Below are positions 10,070 through 23,746 of a stretch of DNA of 64,000 nucleotides, in pieces. This DNA comes from Zygophlyctis sp. KS116 (lineage: Eukaryota > Chytridiomycota), in the NCBI GenBank assembly GCA_054661495.1, contig BAAFSQ010000003.1:1-64000 (forward strand), given 5' to 3'. Made by a program: the position numbers and the translations under genes. Under the pieces are notes generated by a model. The model made no database searches. It saw only the letters and a program-made list of their open reading frames with translations, and was not told the origin of the DNA. Positions within the stretch are counted from its first letter, which is position 1. Every line of letters starts with the position of its first letter.

Positions 10070-13000
10070 ATGAATTTATCGTCTTCTGTATACAAATGTG
10101 AGTCTATAAGTCCAACCATCACTGGAAAGTCAAGGCTCCGCCAGAACCGGAAGGTATCTCTTTAATAGTAATTGCTAGAATGGTTCTGTCCCTTGTATCT
10201 CTTCTCAAACGCAACTGGCAATCAGTTGTGGGGAGTCTGTGTCCGTTATTTCCCTGATCAATTCTGATGATCCTAAAATGACTATTGAGTTAGATGCAAC
10301 TGTTTCTCAGTTGGCATTTGCTTCTGAATTTCTAATTATTGTAGATTCTCTTGGAGCTATACATTTCGTGCTCACAAGTTCGTGCCAAAACGTTTTTTCC
10401 CAGGATTTGAGCTGGATGTGGGATGGAAATCCATGGGAATGTAAAGGACTCTGTGTATTTGAAGAGGATGTGGATGAATTGATAGTCATGTACGAAAATG
10501 CTGGAATCCGATTTTATAATATTGAATCTCGTAAAATAAGTGATGCAATAGAATGCAAAAATCTAAAAGTTGCACAGCAGGTATGATATATTTACAGTCG
10601 AAATACTCATTAAATAGGCAAAAGGCGAGATTAAGATGGAGCGATTTAATATTAATGACGCCAATATCTGTATTGATTCAGTCGAGTTTATTGCTAATGC
10701 ACGCCATAGACAGAAATCATTTTGGTGTGTTGGAAAAGGTGTGTTTATTAGTTTTTTTAAAAATAGGCCAATACCCCTTGACTCTATGGAGTGTGAGAGA
10801 GGAAAAATCAGTCTGTATCGACGGAGTTCATGAATCAATGTTGGATGGAGATATCATGGATGTCTCTGTCAGTGAATCTATTTGGATTTTATCAGATAAA
10901 ACTACGCTTTATATGATGGATGCAAAGTGGTAAACAATCTTAATTAAATTATTATAGTCTTGTGTTTCTAAAAACGTTTTATCAAACCGGATTCTCATTT
11001 ATAAGTCATGTATTTCCGACATTAAAGGAGCATTCTCTTGCGATTTGTTCGATTTCAAACAATAATCAAGAATCATGTCTAAAAGTTAAAGATTTGGAAA
11101 CAAACGAGGTTAGCTTCTCTCAAAGGATACCAAATCACTGTCAGTTTATTCCATTGCATTTTCCAAAAGATAAATTAAAGGCGGATTCTGAAATTTTCAT
11201 GATGATTGATTCAATTTATATCTTGGAAATTAGTGATCATGGTTCTTGTTGCATCACCCCTAAAAAACTGTTCAAGACACTTCCATTATACCAATTTCAA
11301 TATTTAATGGACAATAAGCAATATGAAGAAGCAGAGAAACTAGCAATACGTTATGATATGGACAGTCAGGTATATTAATTCTTCTCACCTTATAGTTTGT
11401 GAAGAAAACTAGAGTTCAAGCCCTCACAGAATCTATGAAAATTTCAAATGATCAGCTTGTACAATTCTTGGACGAAATTATAGATAACGATTTTTGCTTT
11501 GAGATTTGCTTAAACATTAAATACGAGTCCAAGCAAGGTTTGGATTTTTTTCTCGAATATTGCTATAAACGTCTTTATAAAGATGGTATTGGATCTGTAT
11601 CATTCAGTTTAACAGAAAAATTGGAAAGGTTCAGAAGAAGATTTGCGTCTTTTTCTCTTTTAAACAGTCAAGAGGAGTTCAAATATGAAGAATGGAGTCT
11701 ATTTCGATCAACTCCGATGTCTGAAATAATTTCAACTTATTTTATTAAGGACTGTCATGATGATGCAATTTTGTTATGGAGAAGGCATTGCGGAGGTATA
11801 GTTCATTGACTTTATATTTAGACGAAAAGCTGACGGAAAACCTTGAGCCCATTCTGTCCTCAATTCCAGAAACAATTGACCTGGATCAGCTCTTAAAGTT
11901 TCTGCAAAATGACCTTATACCGCGTTTATATATTCAATCACAATTGTAATGTTTAAATTTATTCAATTGTAGCGATTTTTTCGTGAAATGGCTGGAAACG
12001 AGAGCTTGCATGATTGAGGAAAGCGGAACGCCCCATGAGGCTCTAAAAATAATCCGGCTTATATCTAATTTCACAGAGCCTCTCATGCAAAAGGAGAACT
12101 ACTTGAAAACTATAAATACACCGCTGATGGAAGTTAACAGTATTATGATTCGTGCGTATTTTAGGATGACATCCGCGGAGTCGACTTTTTCTTCTGCTTT
12201 TCGTCTTTTGGATAACTTGGAAGAAATTTGCTACCTTCATGTAACCCAGATTGTCTAAAATATAGGATAAACACGATATAATATTGAAACTTCCAGATTT
12301 TCATCAGCGACCTCCAGGAAATATAGCAGCTGAATTTCTTGATCGTGTCGTAGCTCCAGAATTATTACCTGCTGCGATTAATGATCATTTTCAACCATAT
12401 TTGAGAAGACCGGCTTTGCATTTAGATGATAATGAAATTTTAATTGAATATTGCATGCATATAATGCACTCTTTCGGTATTTTATTGATCATTAACCATT
12501 AGAGTCTGCATCGGCAGGCCCTTCATATTGTACCTAAATCTTTTAATTGATTAATCTATAGCTTGGATTCCTCGATTTTTAACACTATTTGGCTGCATTG
12601 AAGATGGCGACTCGAAGATTGATTTAGGACTTGAGTTCATGAGGTTGCTTCCGATACCATGGGATGATAAATCCGAATTGGTGATTCAGAAGGTATGCTT
12701 AAGATTATTTCATACCAGATATTGTCCTACAAGGGATTCAAAAAACACATGGATATAGTCGAGCAATATCGGTTAATGGTTCTTAAAAGAGAGCTCATAA
12801 AATACGGAATCAGTTTTAATTTTTCAGATCTGTCTTTAGCGAAAGGTATATTATACGATTTAACAGCAAGGTACAATGCAGATGATCATGTCAAAAGTGG
12901 ATCACATTGATGCCGCCAAGGATGCAATGCTTCTAGTTGATGCTTATCATCATCTTAACAAAAGAGATGCCCTTTTGATTCGTATAAAATATCTAGTGAA

Positions 13001-16000
13001 AGCGGGTTTGGTTCAAAGGGCAGCAAATCTCATTCATTATGGAAATGAAAAAGGATTAGATTCAATCGTTGATCTAGAACTCCGCGATAAGATTGCCATT
13101 TGCACGAATGTTATATATTGGCAAATGGAGCTAATCGAATATACTTATGAAAGAGATCCTAATAATTGGCTAGATAAAAACATAAACTTTATGGATAGTC
13201 TTTTAGCATTTTCAGAAGTTTTGAAAGGGCTGGATGTATCGAAACGGTACCGTGGACTTGAATACAATGATGTATTGAATATTGTTACTATTGCTAAACG
13301 TTATAAGCTAGTTGTCACGGCCTCCCAGTATCGCTCAGAGAACTTTAAGTTAGGACTGTTAAAGACGTTTATATTAAATGTGTTACAAGATCCCGGTTTC
13401 CAAGGACTATCTGGTGTAAAAAATGCGGATATTGTACAGTATGATATTTTTTCAAATTAAAAATCAGGTTCTCAAGACTTTTGGGAATAGACGAAAAGCC
13501 CATGAAAGGCACCTTAGCAGTGGAGGCCATCAAAGCTGGTGAATTTAGTACTTGTCTCATGATTGCGAATGTATTTATTGAAATGATTCTAATATCAGGA
13601 TCTGCTGGATTCACCAGGTCTGCATGTCACTCCGATCTTGGAACAAATCGCCTCCGAGATCAGATTTTATTGTGAAAGCCATCCAGATTTTCTTTATAAA
13701 GTAGGATTTTCTCATTTTTCATCGCAAGGAATCACAATTGGCTTCTTTCATGCACAGACTAGCAGTAGAAATGATTGTTGTTGCAGAACCTAAGTTTCTA
13801 CCCAGTGAGTTTTTTTGATTCATATGATATGTAGATTCTCTCAATTTTTTCAAAGATACTGAAATTCATCGTGAAATATTTGATAACTGTGATTCTGGAC
13901 AATACAAGGCCTTAACTAATCCAAATTTTTCCACAACTAGATCCACTAAAGAATTTGATAGAGAGAATATTGAACGGCAAAGCTTTGACCAAAAATATAT
14001 TGATAATGGACTTGTTCTAACTGCTATAGCCACTATGCCGATACTATCCACATATCTCTTAGATTCTTCGGCTTTTTTGGCGGCGACATCTCTCTTTTCT
14101 GTCAATAACAAGAATAAGGCAGTAAAAAAATATAATCCTTCACATTCTGGGCGATTATTAGCTCAATTTATTCGCGAAAACAGGCTATATCAATTGTCGC
14201 TTAGAATTTGGAACAGAGTTGGAGAATTCGATCGCCGCTATCAGTGTCTTTCTAATGGAAAAGAAATGAATGGTGAATATATTGAACAATACGCGGATTT
14301 AGTCCAGAAACTCCTACAAAATGTTCTTAGCTCAATGTTTATCGATAAAAAACTTGGCCTAGGCTGTATGATTGGTTTGACCCTCAATAAAGCTTTTGAA
14401 TCATTCAAGGTTTTTGTTTAATTCATTGGACTAAACTATAGAATGGAATGGCTACGACAGGTCGTGACTACGGTCGTTTAATTCAAGTTGCTGCAATTGG
14501 AATGGTGTCTGGAATAATTTGGCAGCAACGAAGCTTTCAAGTTGATTGTCAAACATTGGCAAAGAATGCAAAATGGTGGCATTTTTTAACTATCTTGGAT
14601 ATTCCTTTTGATGATTCAAAATTTAGAAGTAGTAAGGATGGGAACTATCAAAGGACTCTCATTCGGAGCATTATCCAGAAATCTGACATATCTTCTGCGA
14701 TTGACTTTGGCCGTGAATACTTTATCGAAGGTATTTTTAATTTAGCCTATTAATTAGACGATTTTACTTATCTTGAATGGATCGAGTTTCTTCTGGATCC
14801 TTCTAATGATCTTTCTGATTATCAAAATTTAATCTCAACCGTATTAGCTGATGTGGAAAATAAGATCAATTTAGAAAAAATCATAACCCAGCATTGTATA
14901 CCGAAAATATCAGCATATAACTATGAAAGTACGTGGATTTTAAATAATTTTTAAGGACTAATTTTTACTTATGAATTGCTTTCTCAATTGAATTCAGGCT
15001 CGGAAGAGGTGAAGAATCGCCTGATAGTACTAGAGATAATCAAAACGTATTCAAGAATATCTGTTCGGTCTTCCGAAGAGATAATATTTGAACAAAAACG
15101 TATGAAAATAATTTTTCTAATGAAAAGGACTTCTCAATCTCGCATCTGGCCATAGTTTGGCTGAATTGGAAAATGTATTATTTAATTGATAATCTTAACG
15201 TTCAGGCATCCATCTGTTATAAAGCTGCAACACGTTTACCGTTCCATCAGCTTATCGAAAATCCTTGGATTATTCTAAATTTAGAATTGTCGGAAGAAAC
15301 TATCCCTCGTTTAATTCCATTAAGCCATCCTTTGAATCTGGATCAAGACAAATTTTATCTTTGTTTGGTAGAAAACATGATTGGGAAGAAGGTTTTATTA
15401 TAACTCACTAATTTAAGATCAACATGAAAAATGGTTTAGAAAATGATTCCGGCTCAAAGAATATCATTATTCCTTTCAGTGAAATTGAAATCTATTTGGA
15501 AAAACTAAAAGATCATGAGTCCGCAATACAAACTACCGTTTACATTGCGAGTACTTACCCATGCGGAATCGACCGTATAAGAGCGTATCGAACGGCTTTG
15601 GCCTTTGCGGAAAATTGGAAAGATAATTTTGTTTTAGTAAACTCGTATTTTCTAATTTTAGGATGAAGAAACTCAAAAGCGGGTCGATCTAGCATGTGAC
15701 AGGACAAGAACTTTGTTAAGAAACACAGAAACGGAACACCTGCTGCGTTCAAATCAGCTTTCTGAATTTCTTAATTTGATTAAATCTCCCTCCGACTTGC
15801 TATGCGCCCTTTATAAAATCAAAAGTATTGATGCATTGAATGAAAAATGTAAAGTTTAAGTACTAAATTTAGTGTCCTTCGATCTGCACATTTTAATTCA
15901 AGATATAAGCCGTCGACATGAGGTGGAAATCGATAAGCTTCGTCTCATTCTTCTTCAGAAAGGACTAACACAGGAATCTGCCAGTGATAAATCTTTGAAA

Positions 16001-17189
16001 AGCAAATTTCTCCCCTCTACTCGATTCCATGTATTTCTTTGGCTATTTAATATTTAGATTGACTCATTTGATCAGATGGAAGAATCAGAAACACTGATAC
16101 AGAAGCGCCTGTTGTATATATTGACTGCCAAGCAGTTCAAATCAAACTCGTTAGATATCCTTGTTAATTTTGCATATCAAGTACAAGCTTATTACTTTTA
16201 ATATCATATAGAAAAATTCCAAAATTCAAACTATGAATCGCATCAGAGCTCTATCTATATTATTGCAAATGCTTACAAATGATAATATGGAAGAGAAAAG
16301 CATCAAATTATCAGAGTTGAGGTAATTGGAAAAGTCATAATTGTAGAAATTACATGAAAATTCTGTTTTACTTGGCAGATTTTGAAGAACTACGCATAAT
16401 CCAAACTTTAAAGGAGTTTAATGAATGTGATAAATTAGCTCTTGCACGCTCGCTGTGGATTCATAATCGTAACAATACCAAGGCAAGTTTTAGTTTCTAA
16501 ATATTAAGGCTGTACAATTAATTGCAAATCTACTGATTGATTTCAAACTGGTCGATATTGACTTGTGGGAAGGAGTTATTTCTCAGCTCTTTGGACCATT
16601 TTTTGTATTTAACTTATCTTTAATATTAGGATATTTTCTTTATCCCAATTCTAGATCATGTATCATCTATTTTTATAAATTTCTCTCCAAACTTTATCAA
16701 TGATGTTTGGACATTAGTCATTGATCGACTTTGTAAATCTAAAAATGTATCTGATTGGATTTTACGCATACCATGCCTTTCCGAGATTCATATTTCAAAA
16801 CTAGAAATTTACTATAATTCTCTTGATGATCCTATAGAATCTTTAAAGGGACTATCTATTTTAAATCTCTCTATCAAAGATTATGTAAGTAAATTAACGG
16901 AATCGGACCTTCTTGAGATATTAATTGAAGGAAGCGCTCTATCAAAGGTAATTTATTCTAAATTAATTCAAAGAAATCAATCAGAAAATGTATTTATGAT
17001 CGAGTGCATTCTCTTAAAATGTATTCTAAATTGCTTGGGCTTGAAATTCTACAAGATTTTATATACTATTTAATTGATATAGATCAAGTGGATGAATTAA
17101 TAGAATTGGCAAAGAGAGCAGGCGAATTTGAAAAAGCCTTAAAGATTCAAAAGATGAAGGAAAAAATAAATAAACTAGTTCCGCTCTAG
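10070..17189 (+). CDS. KNTC1: Kinetochore-associated protein ROD/KNTC1 homologue
   Basis: ROD is the large subunit of the ROD-Zw10-Zwilch complex, which forms the kinetochore corona and recruits Spindly, dynein and Mad1. It also belongs to the coat-like NBAS/Sec39 superfamily. The gene has roughly two dozen introns of 24-38 nt (first one 10154-10178) and encodes about 2150 residues, close to human ROD (about 2200). The N-terminal 350 residues look like a beta-propeller; the rest is alpha-solenoid. Segments that align with animal ROD are FLDRVVAPELLP after CYLHDKHDIILKLPDF (about 12200-12360), KKLFKTLPLYQFQYLM with EEAEKLA (about 11270), and RLPFHQLIENPW then LELSEETIPRLIPL (about 15235-15320). 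The end is VDELIELAKRAGEFEKAL. Internal splice sites are partly approximate. Confidence 0.85.
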
Positions 17190-17212
17190 TCATAACATTT
17201 TAATTTACTAAA

Positions 17213-20111
17213 ATGAAGAGCTATTATTCAAAGATATTTAAGAAATCTAAAATCAGAAGAAAAGCGACTCTCTCTGCATTGGACTTGGGAGAAAAGTTTT
17301 CTCTGTCAACACTAAATAACTCTAGAATTATATCTAAACTGTCGGAATACTCAAATTGGAAATCTCGCGGCGATGATCATGATTTAAACAGTTTAGAAGA
17401 TGCTATCGCCAAAGATTTTATTCATTTAGCTAATCAGAATAATCTCATGAATCAAAAACTTGGTGAATTTCAAGATCTGCACGCCCAAGATCTTGAAAGG
17501 GTTGCAGATTTAGAAGAGCAAGTAAGGATATTCTCTCGGGAAAAAGCAAATTTAATTGAAGAATATAAAATATTGGACTCAAATTTCAAGTAATTTATTA
17601 AATTTAATCTTAGATTTCTTTCATTGAAGAATGAACAATTATCAAATTTTATCGGGAATCTTCAGGAGCAACTTAGGGTTGTTTCTAACGGACAAATTGA
17701 TATAAGAGAGTTTAAAAAAGCCAGTGAATTAGAGTTTATGTGTCTTAAACTCCAAGAAAAAGTAATAGACTTTAAGTTCATCATAGTTGGAAGAATTACA
17801 TCAAGAAAATCAATTACTAAAGTCTTTGGAAAATCCAAGCAGCAAAATTTTATCGTTACCAAAAAAATCAACCCTAAGTCAAGATCAAGAATTCACGGTT
17901 CCAAAAGCTGATGGAAATAGATACATTCCAAAAAGCGATCTTTTACAATTACCTATGGAAGAAAATATTACATTTTCGAAATATCAGAATCAATCTCTTA
18001 ATGCAGAAAATATGATTGGAATATCAAAATTAGACGCATCAGCACAAACGGAGCCTGGTGTTGAAAGAGAAAAACTAGAGCAAGCATATCTCCGTCTTAA
18101 GAAGAAAAATAAGGAGCTTGTCAGATATTTACAAATACATCAGGGAAAAATAAAGAAAGATCTTGTAAATTCTAGTGAAACAGCAGAAACAGCAAGTCAG
18201 ATATGTGATCTCACGTCTGAAATATCTGTCCTCGGACTGAAGCCATCTAATCCTTTTAGAAGAAATGCCGAACAGATGGACAAAATTAATGAAGCTAATA
18301 ATCATAACCATAATTTTATGGAGAGTCTAGAGCGGGAGATTCTGAATCGTGATCAAATGCTATCTGAAATTCATTTTGAATATCAGGAGCTGTCTAAAAA
18401 GTATCATGATTCAAACATAAAGAACGAAGAATTATCAAGCACTCAGTGTCAACTTGAATCAAATATAGAAGCTATAAAGATCCAATTGAATGAATGTATG
18501 TTAGAGAGGGATCTTTTAGAAAATTCTCTCAAGCTTTCGCAAAAAGAGAGTGAATACGATCAGAGTATTAAAATCGTTGAATCCCTAAAGAAAGAAATCA
18601 ATGCATATCAGGAACAGCAAACTCTTCACTCTATTGAATACGGTCAGCTGCTAGAACAAAAAGACCATTTACAAGAGGAAATTGAGAAAAATCATCAAAT
18701 AATGCATGGAATGCGTCAAGAATATCAAGTACTGTCGAAATCGTACGATGTCAGCTCTATAAAAAATTCTGCGATGGCAGAGGAACTTTCTAACCTGGGA
18801 ATTCAGATTGGAGCTGCTAATGATCAAATAATGCAACTATCAAAAGAAAAGAAAAATTTAGAAATTAAATTGGAAGAAATCACACAATTCCATCAAGAGA
18901 CTCAGCCTTCTATCAAACTAGAATCGTTGGAAGAGCTGAAGAATCTGTATGATGATAGCAAAAATACTCTTGTAACTTTACGGCGACAAATTGAAACTTA
19001 CAAGGAAAAGTTGGGGCGTGCAGATATTGAGATTGCTAAACTTCTGGAAAAACCCCAAAGTTTAGAACAAGACTTGAAGATTAGTGATGTTCATTTGTCT
19101 AAAGTACGCGAAGAATACAATCAGCTTTCAATGGAAAACAATAAGATGAATCTGAAAATTTTTGACTTATCTGAAGAACTATACAAACTCAAATCCGAAA
19201 TTGAATCTGAAAAAGAGAAAAACAAATCTTTAAGTGCTCAAAAGGCTGAAATTGAAAGTTGTCTTAATCTTTTACAAAAGGAGAAATCGTTATTAAAACA
19301 AGAGCTGGCATTAAATCCGCATCAAGAATTGACTAAACTACAGAATGAATGTGAAGAGAGCAAAAATACGATATTAGCTTTACGAAATGAAATTAAGTCG
19401 TATCAAGAGGATCTCGAAATGCAACAGACCGAAAAAAATAATCTTTTAGCGATTAAGGAAAGCCTGCTCAGAGATATGGAGAATCTAGACCTCAAATTGT
19501 CTTTATCAAATGATGAATACCAAAAAGTCATTGAAAACCTTCATAAAGCTGAGATTGATTCAAGTAAAATTAACGCAAAACTATCGAATCTAAAAGATCA
19601 AATGAAGATCATGGAGAAAGATTTTGAGCGGGAAAGATATGAATCAAAAGATCAATATCTAAAATTGCAGAAAGATCACGAGGAGGCACTTAAGTTTTCA
19701 TCAGAGCAGGATCTTAGAACAAAGGAAACTTTTGCAGCTTTTATATCCGTGAATAATCAGCTCAAATCTGAACAGGCGCAGAGAGTTGAGATTGAACAGA
19801 AGCTAAGGAAGGCGCTTGACAAGAATAATGCTCTGATCGATCTAAACTTAAAGGACGAGCTGGTGAATATTCAGAACAAGTTGAACATTAGCGAGGAAAG
19901 GCTATTGTCAATGGGGAATAAATGTGCTGAGCTGGAAAAAGAATCAGAAAGAAAAGAATCGGAATATCTGGAAGAACTTGAAGAAGCCGATTCAAATTTT
20001 GAAGAGCTATTAGAAAAGTATGAAAAACTTAGCCAGAAAGCGATCTTGCTGGAAACACTTTACTCAAAGACGCAGTCAGATTTTTCAAATCGCCGCCAAG
20101 CGATTCTTTGA
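17213..20111 (+). CDS. Long coiled-coil protein, 949 residues
   Basis: Three exons with introns at 17590-17613 (24 nt) and 17762-17786 (25 nt). After a basic N-terminus (MKSYYSKIFKKSKIRRK, about 60 residues) nearly the whole protein is predicted coiled coil. It is rich in Glu, Lys, Gln and Leu with heptad spacing, and repeats forms of SxEYQxLSKxY (for example FEYQELSKKYHDS and QEYQVLSKSYDVS), suggesting internal duplication. There is no motor, GRIP or transmembrane domain. The ATG lies 23 nt after the ROD stop on the same strand, so a spindle or kinetochore role is conceivable but unsupported by any diagnostic motif. Confidence 0.85.
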
Positions 20112-20150
20112 ATAATGATTCTGTATAAACTCTTCAATCAACTTTATTTA

Positions 20151-22381
20151 TTACGAGAATTGCTGCTGTAGACCATTGTAAAAATTTATGAATGCCTCCT
20201 CCATGAAAGAATCAGAGAATGACATATCTGAGTCTCCTCTGTCTTTTGATAGAAACAGCATGAAAAGATTTTCCTTGTCCTGTGGCAGAGTCCGAAAGCC
20301 CATTAATGAACCGCCACTAATAAAAGCAAGAGTTTCTTCAGCAAGAATAATACTGTATTATGTGAAAATGTTTTTAGAATACCTAACTACCGAATCGTCA
20401 ATAAGTATACTATTTCTAAGGCAAAGCTTTGCGTGTGCTGCTGCCACATGAATTAATTTTTTGAAAGAAATATTGTAGATTAGAGATGAATCAATACTAC
20501 GATTTTTCAGAGCTTCCAAATAAAAATGTAGTACTTGTTCACTTTCAGGAGTTGCAGTAACAGATATTTCTGATGCGATATAGAGGTATTTCTGGAAATC
20601 ATAAAAATCCACTTGTGGATCATGAGCACTAAAATCATCTAGAGATTCATTCAAAACACAGTCAGCCAATTCTTCATCAAAGGCAAAATATGATGAATTA
20701 CAAAGATTTAGTATAATATCAAACCCTGAGATTGATTCCTTGTTTTTAAGTTGCACAAAGTACCTGTAGGTCTTTCCGTTTTACAACATCTGTTGAATAC
20801 GACAATCCCCAAACACATGCAGTCCTAGTATTTTTAGCTTGTTTAATAGCTTCAAAAGTTTTTCGTAAATCTTTTGGTGTATTGATTTGAGCCAAACAAA
20901 CACCATCAGTGAATGGAATTGTTTCATTGACAGTCGTCCGATTCAAAAACCTCTTACAGTTTCCAGCTTTACTCAATATCCTATTTATCAACGGATTATA
21001 AGCATCTGTAACAACCAAAATATTGACATTCATTTGCTGTTTTTGAGTAGGAGAATTCGAGACAAGACTTATGTTTGAATGAAAATTACAATACCTAAGC
21101 AAAAGAGATAATCTCATTTTTCTAAATACTCCTGAAGGAATCCAACCATCTAAAAACATGTCCACAATACTTTGACTTGTTGAATATGGTGAATTATCTG
21201 CTTCAAGTACTTTTTGGATGAAATGTGGCAATTGTACGTCCGACACTCCAAATAAGTCTGTATTATTCAGTAAGTCAAAGACCCCATTAACATGATGTAT
21301 TTTCGTAACATGGTTTGCAATAATCATTGATTCATATTTGCATCTTTGAATATGCTTTCCATCTTTTCGCAAATACTTTCCCTGTACAAATCCAACAACT
21401 TGAATCTGATCACCGACAGTTCCTTCATAAATCAAATTCCCTGATAGTTTAACAATCAAATTATTTGAAAATGCCCCTTTCCGATCAAAAGATTCAATTA
21501 ATATTTCCTTGAACTGATTACAAACACGATCAACCATTGACTCAATCATAACTTGTCCACAATGAGTACATTGAGTATCTGTTCCGAGCAATTCATTCCT
21601 ATAAATATTAAATTTCCAGAATACCTATATTCACAGTATAACAACTTTTGATTCCCAGATCTTTTAATAACCTTTAATCCATTCAATTTCCTTTGAACAG
21701 CAATCATATCTTGATTTCTACATTTAGTATTAACACAAGTAAAAGATGAGCTTAGTAATTCCAGCACAGGTTCCCATTCCTTTGCAATTGTCCCCATAAT
21801 AATAACTGGTTGTTTTTGTATCTCCAGCAATGTCCTCTTTTCAAGCACTAATTTAGATTTCAAGTAGAAACATGATGGTATCCTTTTAAAGCCCAAATTT
21901 AGAAAAAAGTATTCCGGTAAGAGTATAGATTCATCTTGTACCTTTTCCTTGAGAATATTATAACAAGTGCAATTTATATAGTCCAAAGACTCTCCAAACA
22001 TCAATTTATGCCCCCAAAATTCATCATATTCCAGTAAATCACAAACATTAATGTTAATATTCAAATAAAACTTGAAATACTTTCCACAATTTAATGAGTT
22101 TTCACTGCAACTCTTGAAAATACATTCATCAAATGAGTTTTGATGCTTTAAAACAAGATCTTACATGAGAAATTCAACTTACATTCTCTAAATTTATCTT
22201 CTGGACAGATATCAATCTCATACTCTGGGACAGATCTCTCAACGGCTTGAGGATCCAGTAAATTGGATGGGACAGACTCAGACTTTTCATATAGGAACTC
22301 TGATCTCAAGGAATTCAGAGTTTTCTGGGAATTTGAAACTAGTTTCTCAATTAAAATCTCACAAGGAAGACTATTAGACAT
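20151..22381 (-). CDS. MCMDC2: MCM domain-containing protein 2 (MCMDC2) homologue
   Basis: A degenerate MCM-family protein needed in meiotic recombination in animals. Five exons with introns of 23, 26, 25 and 30 nt sum to 709 codons (708 residues; human about 680). The N-terminal half shows MCM-like order: FREYLVLKHQNSFDE, then INVCDLLEYDEFWG, then a four-Cys zinc element with TDTQCTHCGQVMIES. The ATPase part is degraded: no Walker A, and only a Walker B-like remnant FTDGVCLAQI. The end aligns with animal MCMDC2: SFKKLIHVAAAHAKLCLRNSI then SGGSLMGF. MCM8 and MCM9 were considered, but both retain Walker motifs. The ATG at 22381 lies 4 nt after the IVD stop. Confidence 0.82.
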
Positions 22382-22385
22382 GATT

Positions 22386-23693
22386 TTACTCTCGGAATTC
22401 CTTGTTAAATTCACGTCCGATAATCAGACGTCGGATTTCAGACGTTCCTGCTCCAATTTCATATAATTTTGCATCTCTTAAAAGTCTACCAGTAGGATAA
22501 TCGTTAATATATCCATTTCCTCCTAAACATTGGATAGCATCCAGTGCAACTTCTGTTGCTCTCTCTGCAGAATAAAGAATAACTCCCGCACAGTCCTTAT
22601 TACTGATCATACCTTCATCACATGCTTTTCCAACAGCATAAACATATGCTCTTGATGCATTTAATTTTGTATACATGTCTGCAATTTTCCCTTGCATTAA
22701 TTGAAATTCTCCTATCCTTGTCTTAAATTGCGTTCTTTGATGAACATAAGGTAATACAATATCCATAGCTGCTTGCATAATTCCTAAAGGACCACCAGAT
22801 AATACAAGTCTTTCTAAATCCAATCCACTCATCAATACATAAACTCCTTTTCCTACTTGTCCTAAAACATTTTCCTCTTTCTTTAAAATTTAAAAAGTAC
22901 CTGGTATAATACAGTCTTCAAAGACTAATTCACATGTATTACTACCTCTCATTCCTAATTTATCTAATTTAGGAGATGTAGAAAATCCCTTCATTCCCTT
23001 TTCAACTATAAAAGCTGTAATTCCTTTTGGACCTGCACTTGGATCTGTTTTAGCATATACTACTAAAACATCTGCATCAGGACCATTAGTAATCCAGAAT
23101 TTTGTTCCATTTAGAACATAATGATCTCCCTTCTTTTCTGCCTTTAATTTCATTGATACCACATCAGAGCCTGATCCGGCTTCACTCATTGCTAAAGCAC
23201 CAACATAATGACCTATAATCTTTTTAAAAATCTGTAGATACCTGATATAAGTTTTGGCAAGTATTTTTCCTTTTGCACTTCATTTCCATTCCGAACTATT
23301 TGATTCAAACATAAATTCTAAAATTTTAAATTTTAAATAATTTACTGAATGTGCTCCGTACGATAAAGCAACAGATCCACTTGCCCTAGATATTTCTTCC
23401 ATAACAACTGTATGAGCTAGATATCCCAAATCTACAATTTACTAGATTCTACTACCTTGCCCACCATATTTCTCTGGAGCAGTGATTCCTAATAAACCCA
23501 TATCTCCAAATTTCCTCCACATATCCATTGGGAATTCATTTTCCTTATCAATGGATTGTGCTCTTGGGGCTAATTCCTTTTGTGCAAAATCTTTAACAGT
23601 ATTTTTAAGCTAGATTGAGTGAATTAAAATTACTTGTACAAGATCCGCTGATAGTCCAAAGGTAGAATTGAAGCGAACCAGGCGATTAAACAT
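22386..23693 (-). CDS. IVD: Isovaleryl-CoA dehydrogenase, mitochondrial
   Basis: A flavoprotein that oxidises isovaleryl-CoA to 3-methylcrotonyl-CoA in leucine breakdown, passing electrons to ETF. Six exons with introns of 24, 24, 28, 29 and 24 nt give 392 residues. The first exon ([13 protein letters not shown]) looks like a mitochondrial presequence. Diagnostic blocks are [34 protein letters not shown] and [16 protein letters not shown], which carries the Glu that is the catalytic base in the isovaleryl enzyme. The C-terminal block is [19 protein letters not shown]. It implies a mitochondrion with amino-acid catabolism, not a mitosome. Confidence 0.95.
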
Positions 23694-23746
23694 TCTAAAT
23701 CTCCGTTTATAAACTTCCGTCAAACTTCCGCTACAAAAATTTAAAA
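23694..23746. promoter_or_regulatory. 53-nt bidirectional interval
   Basis: This separates the IVD start (23693, minus) from the next plus-strand ATG (23747). It is AT-rich near the plus-strand start. No specific motif is recognised. Confidence 0.4.

Noticed and set aside
20746-22381. MCM8 or MCM9 helicase
   Set aside because: No Walker A or intact Walker B is present, and the C-terminal block matches MCMDC2 instead.
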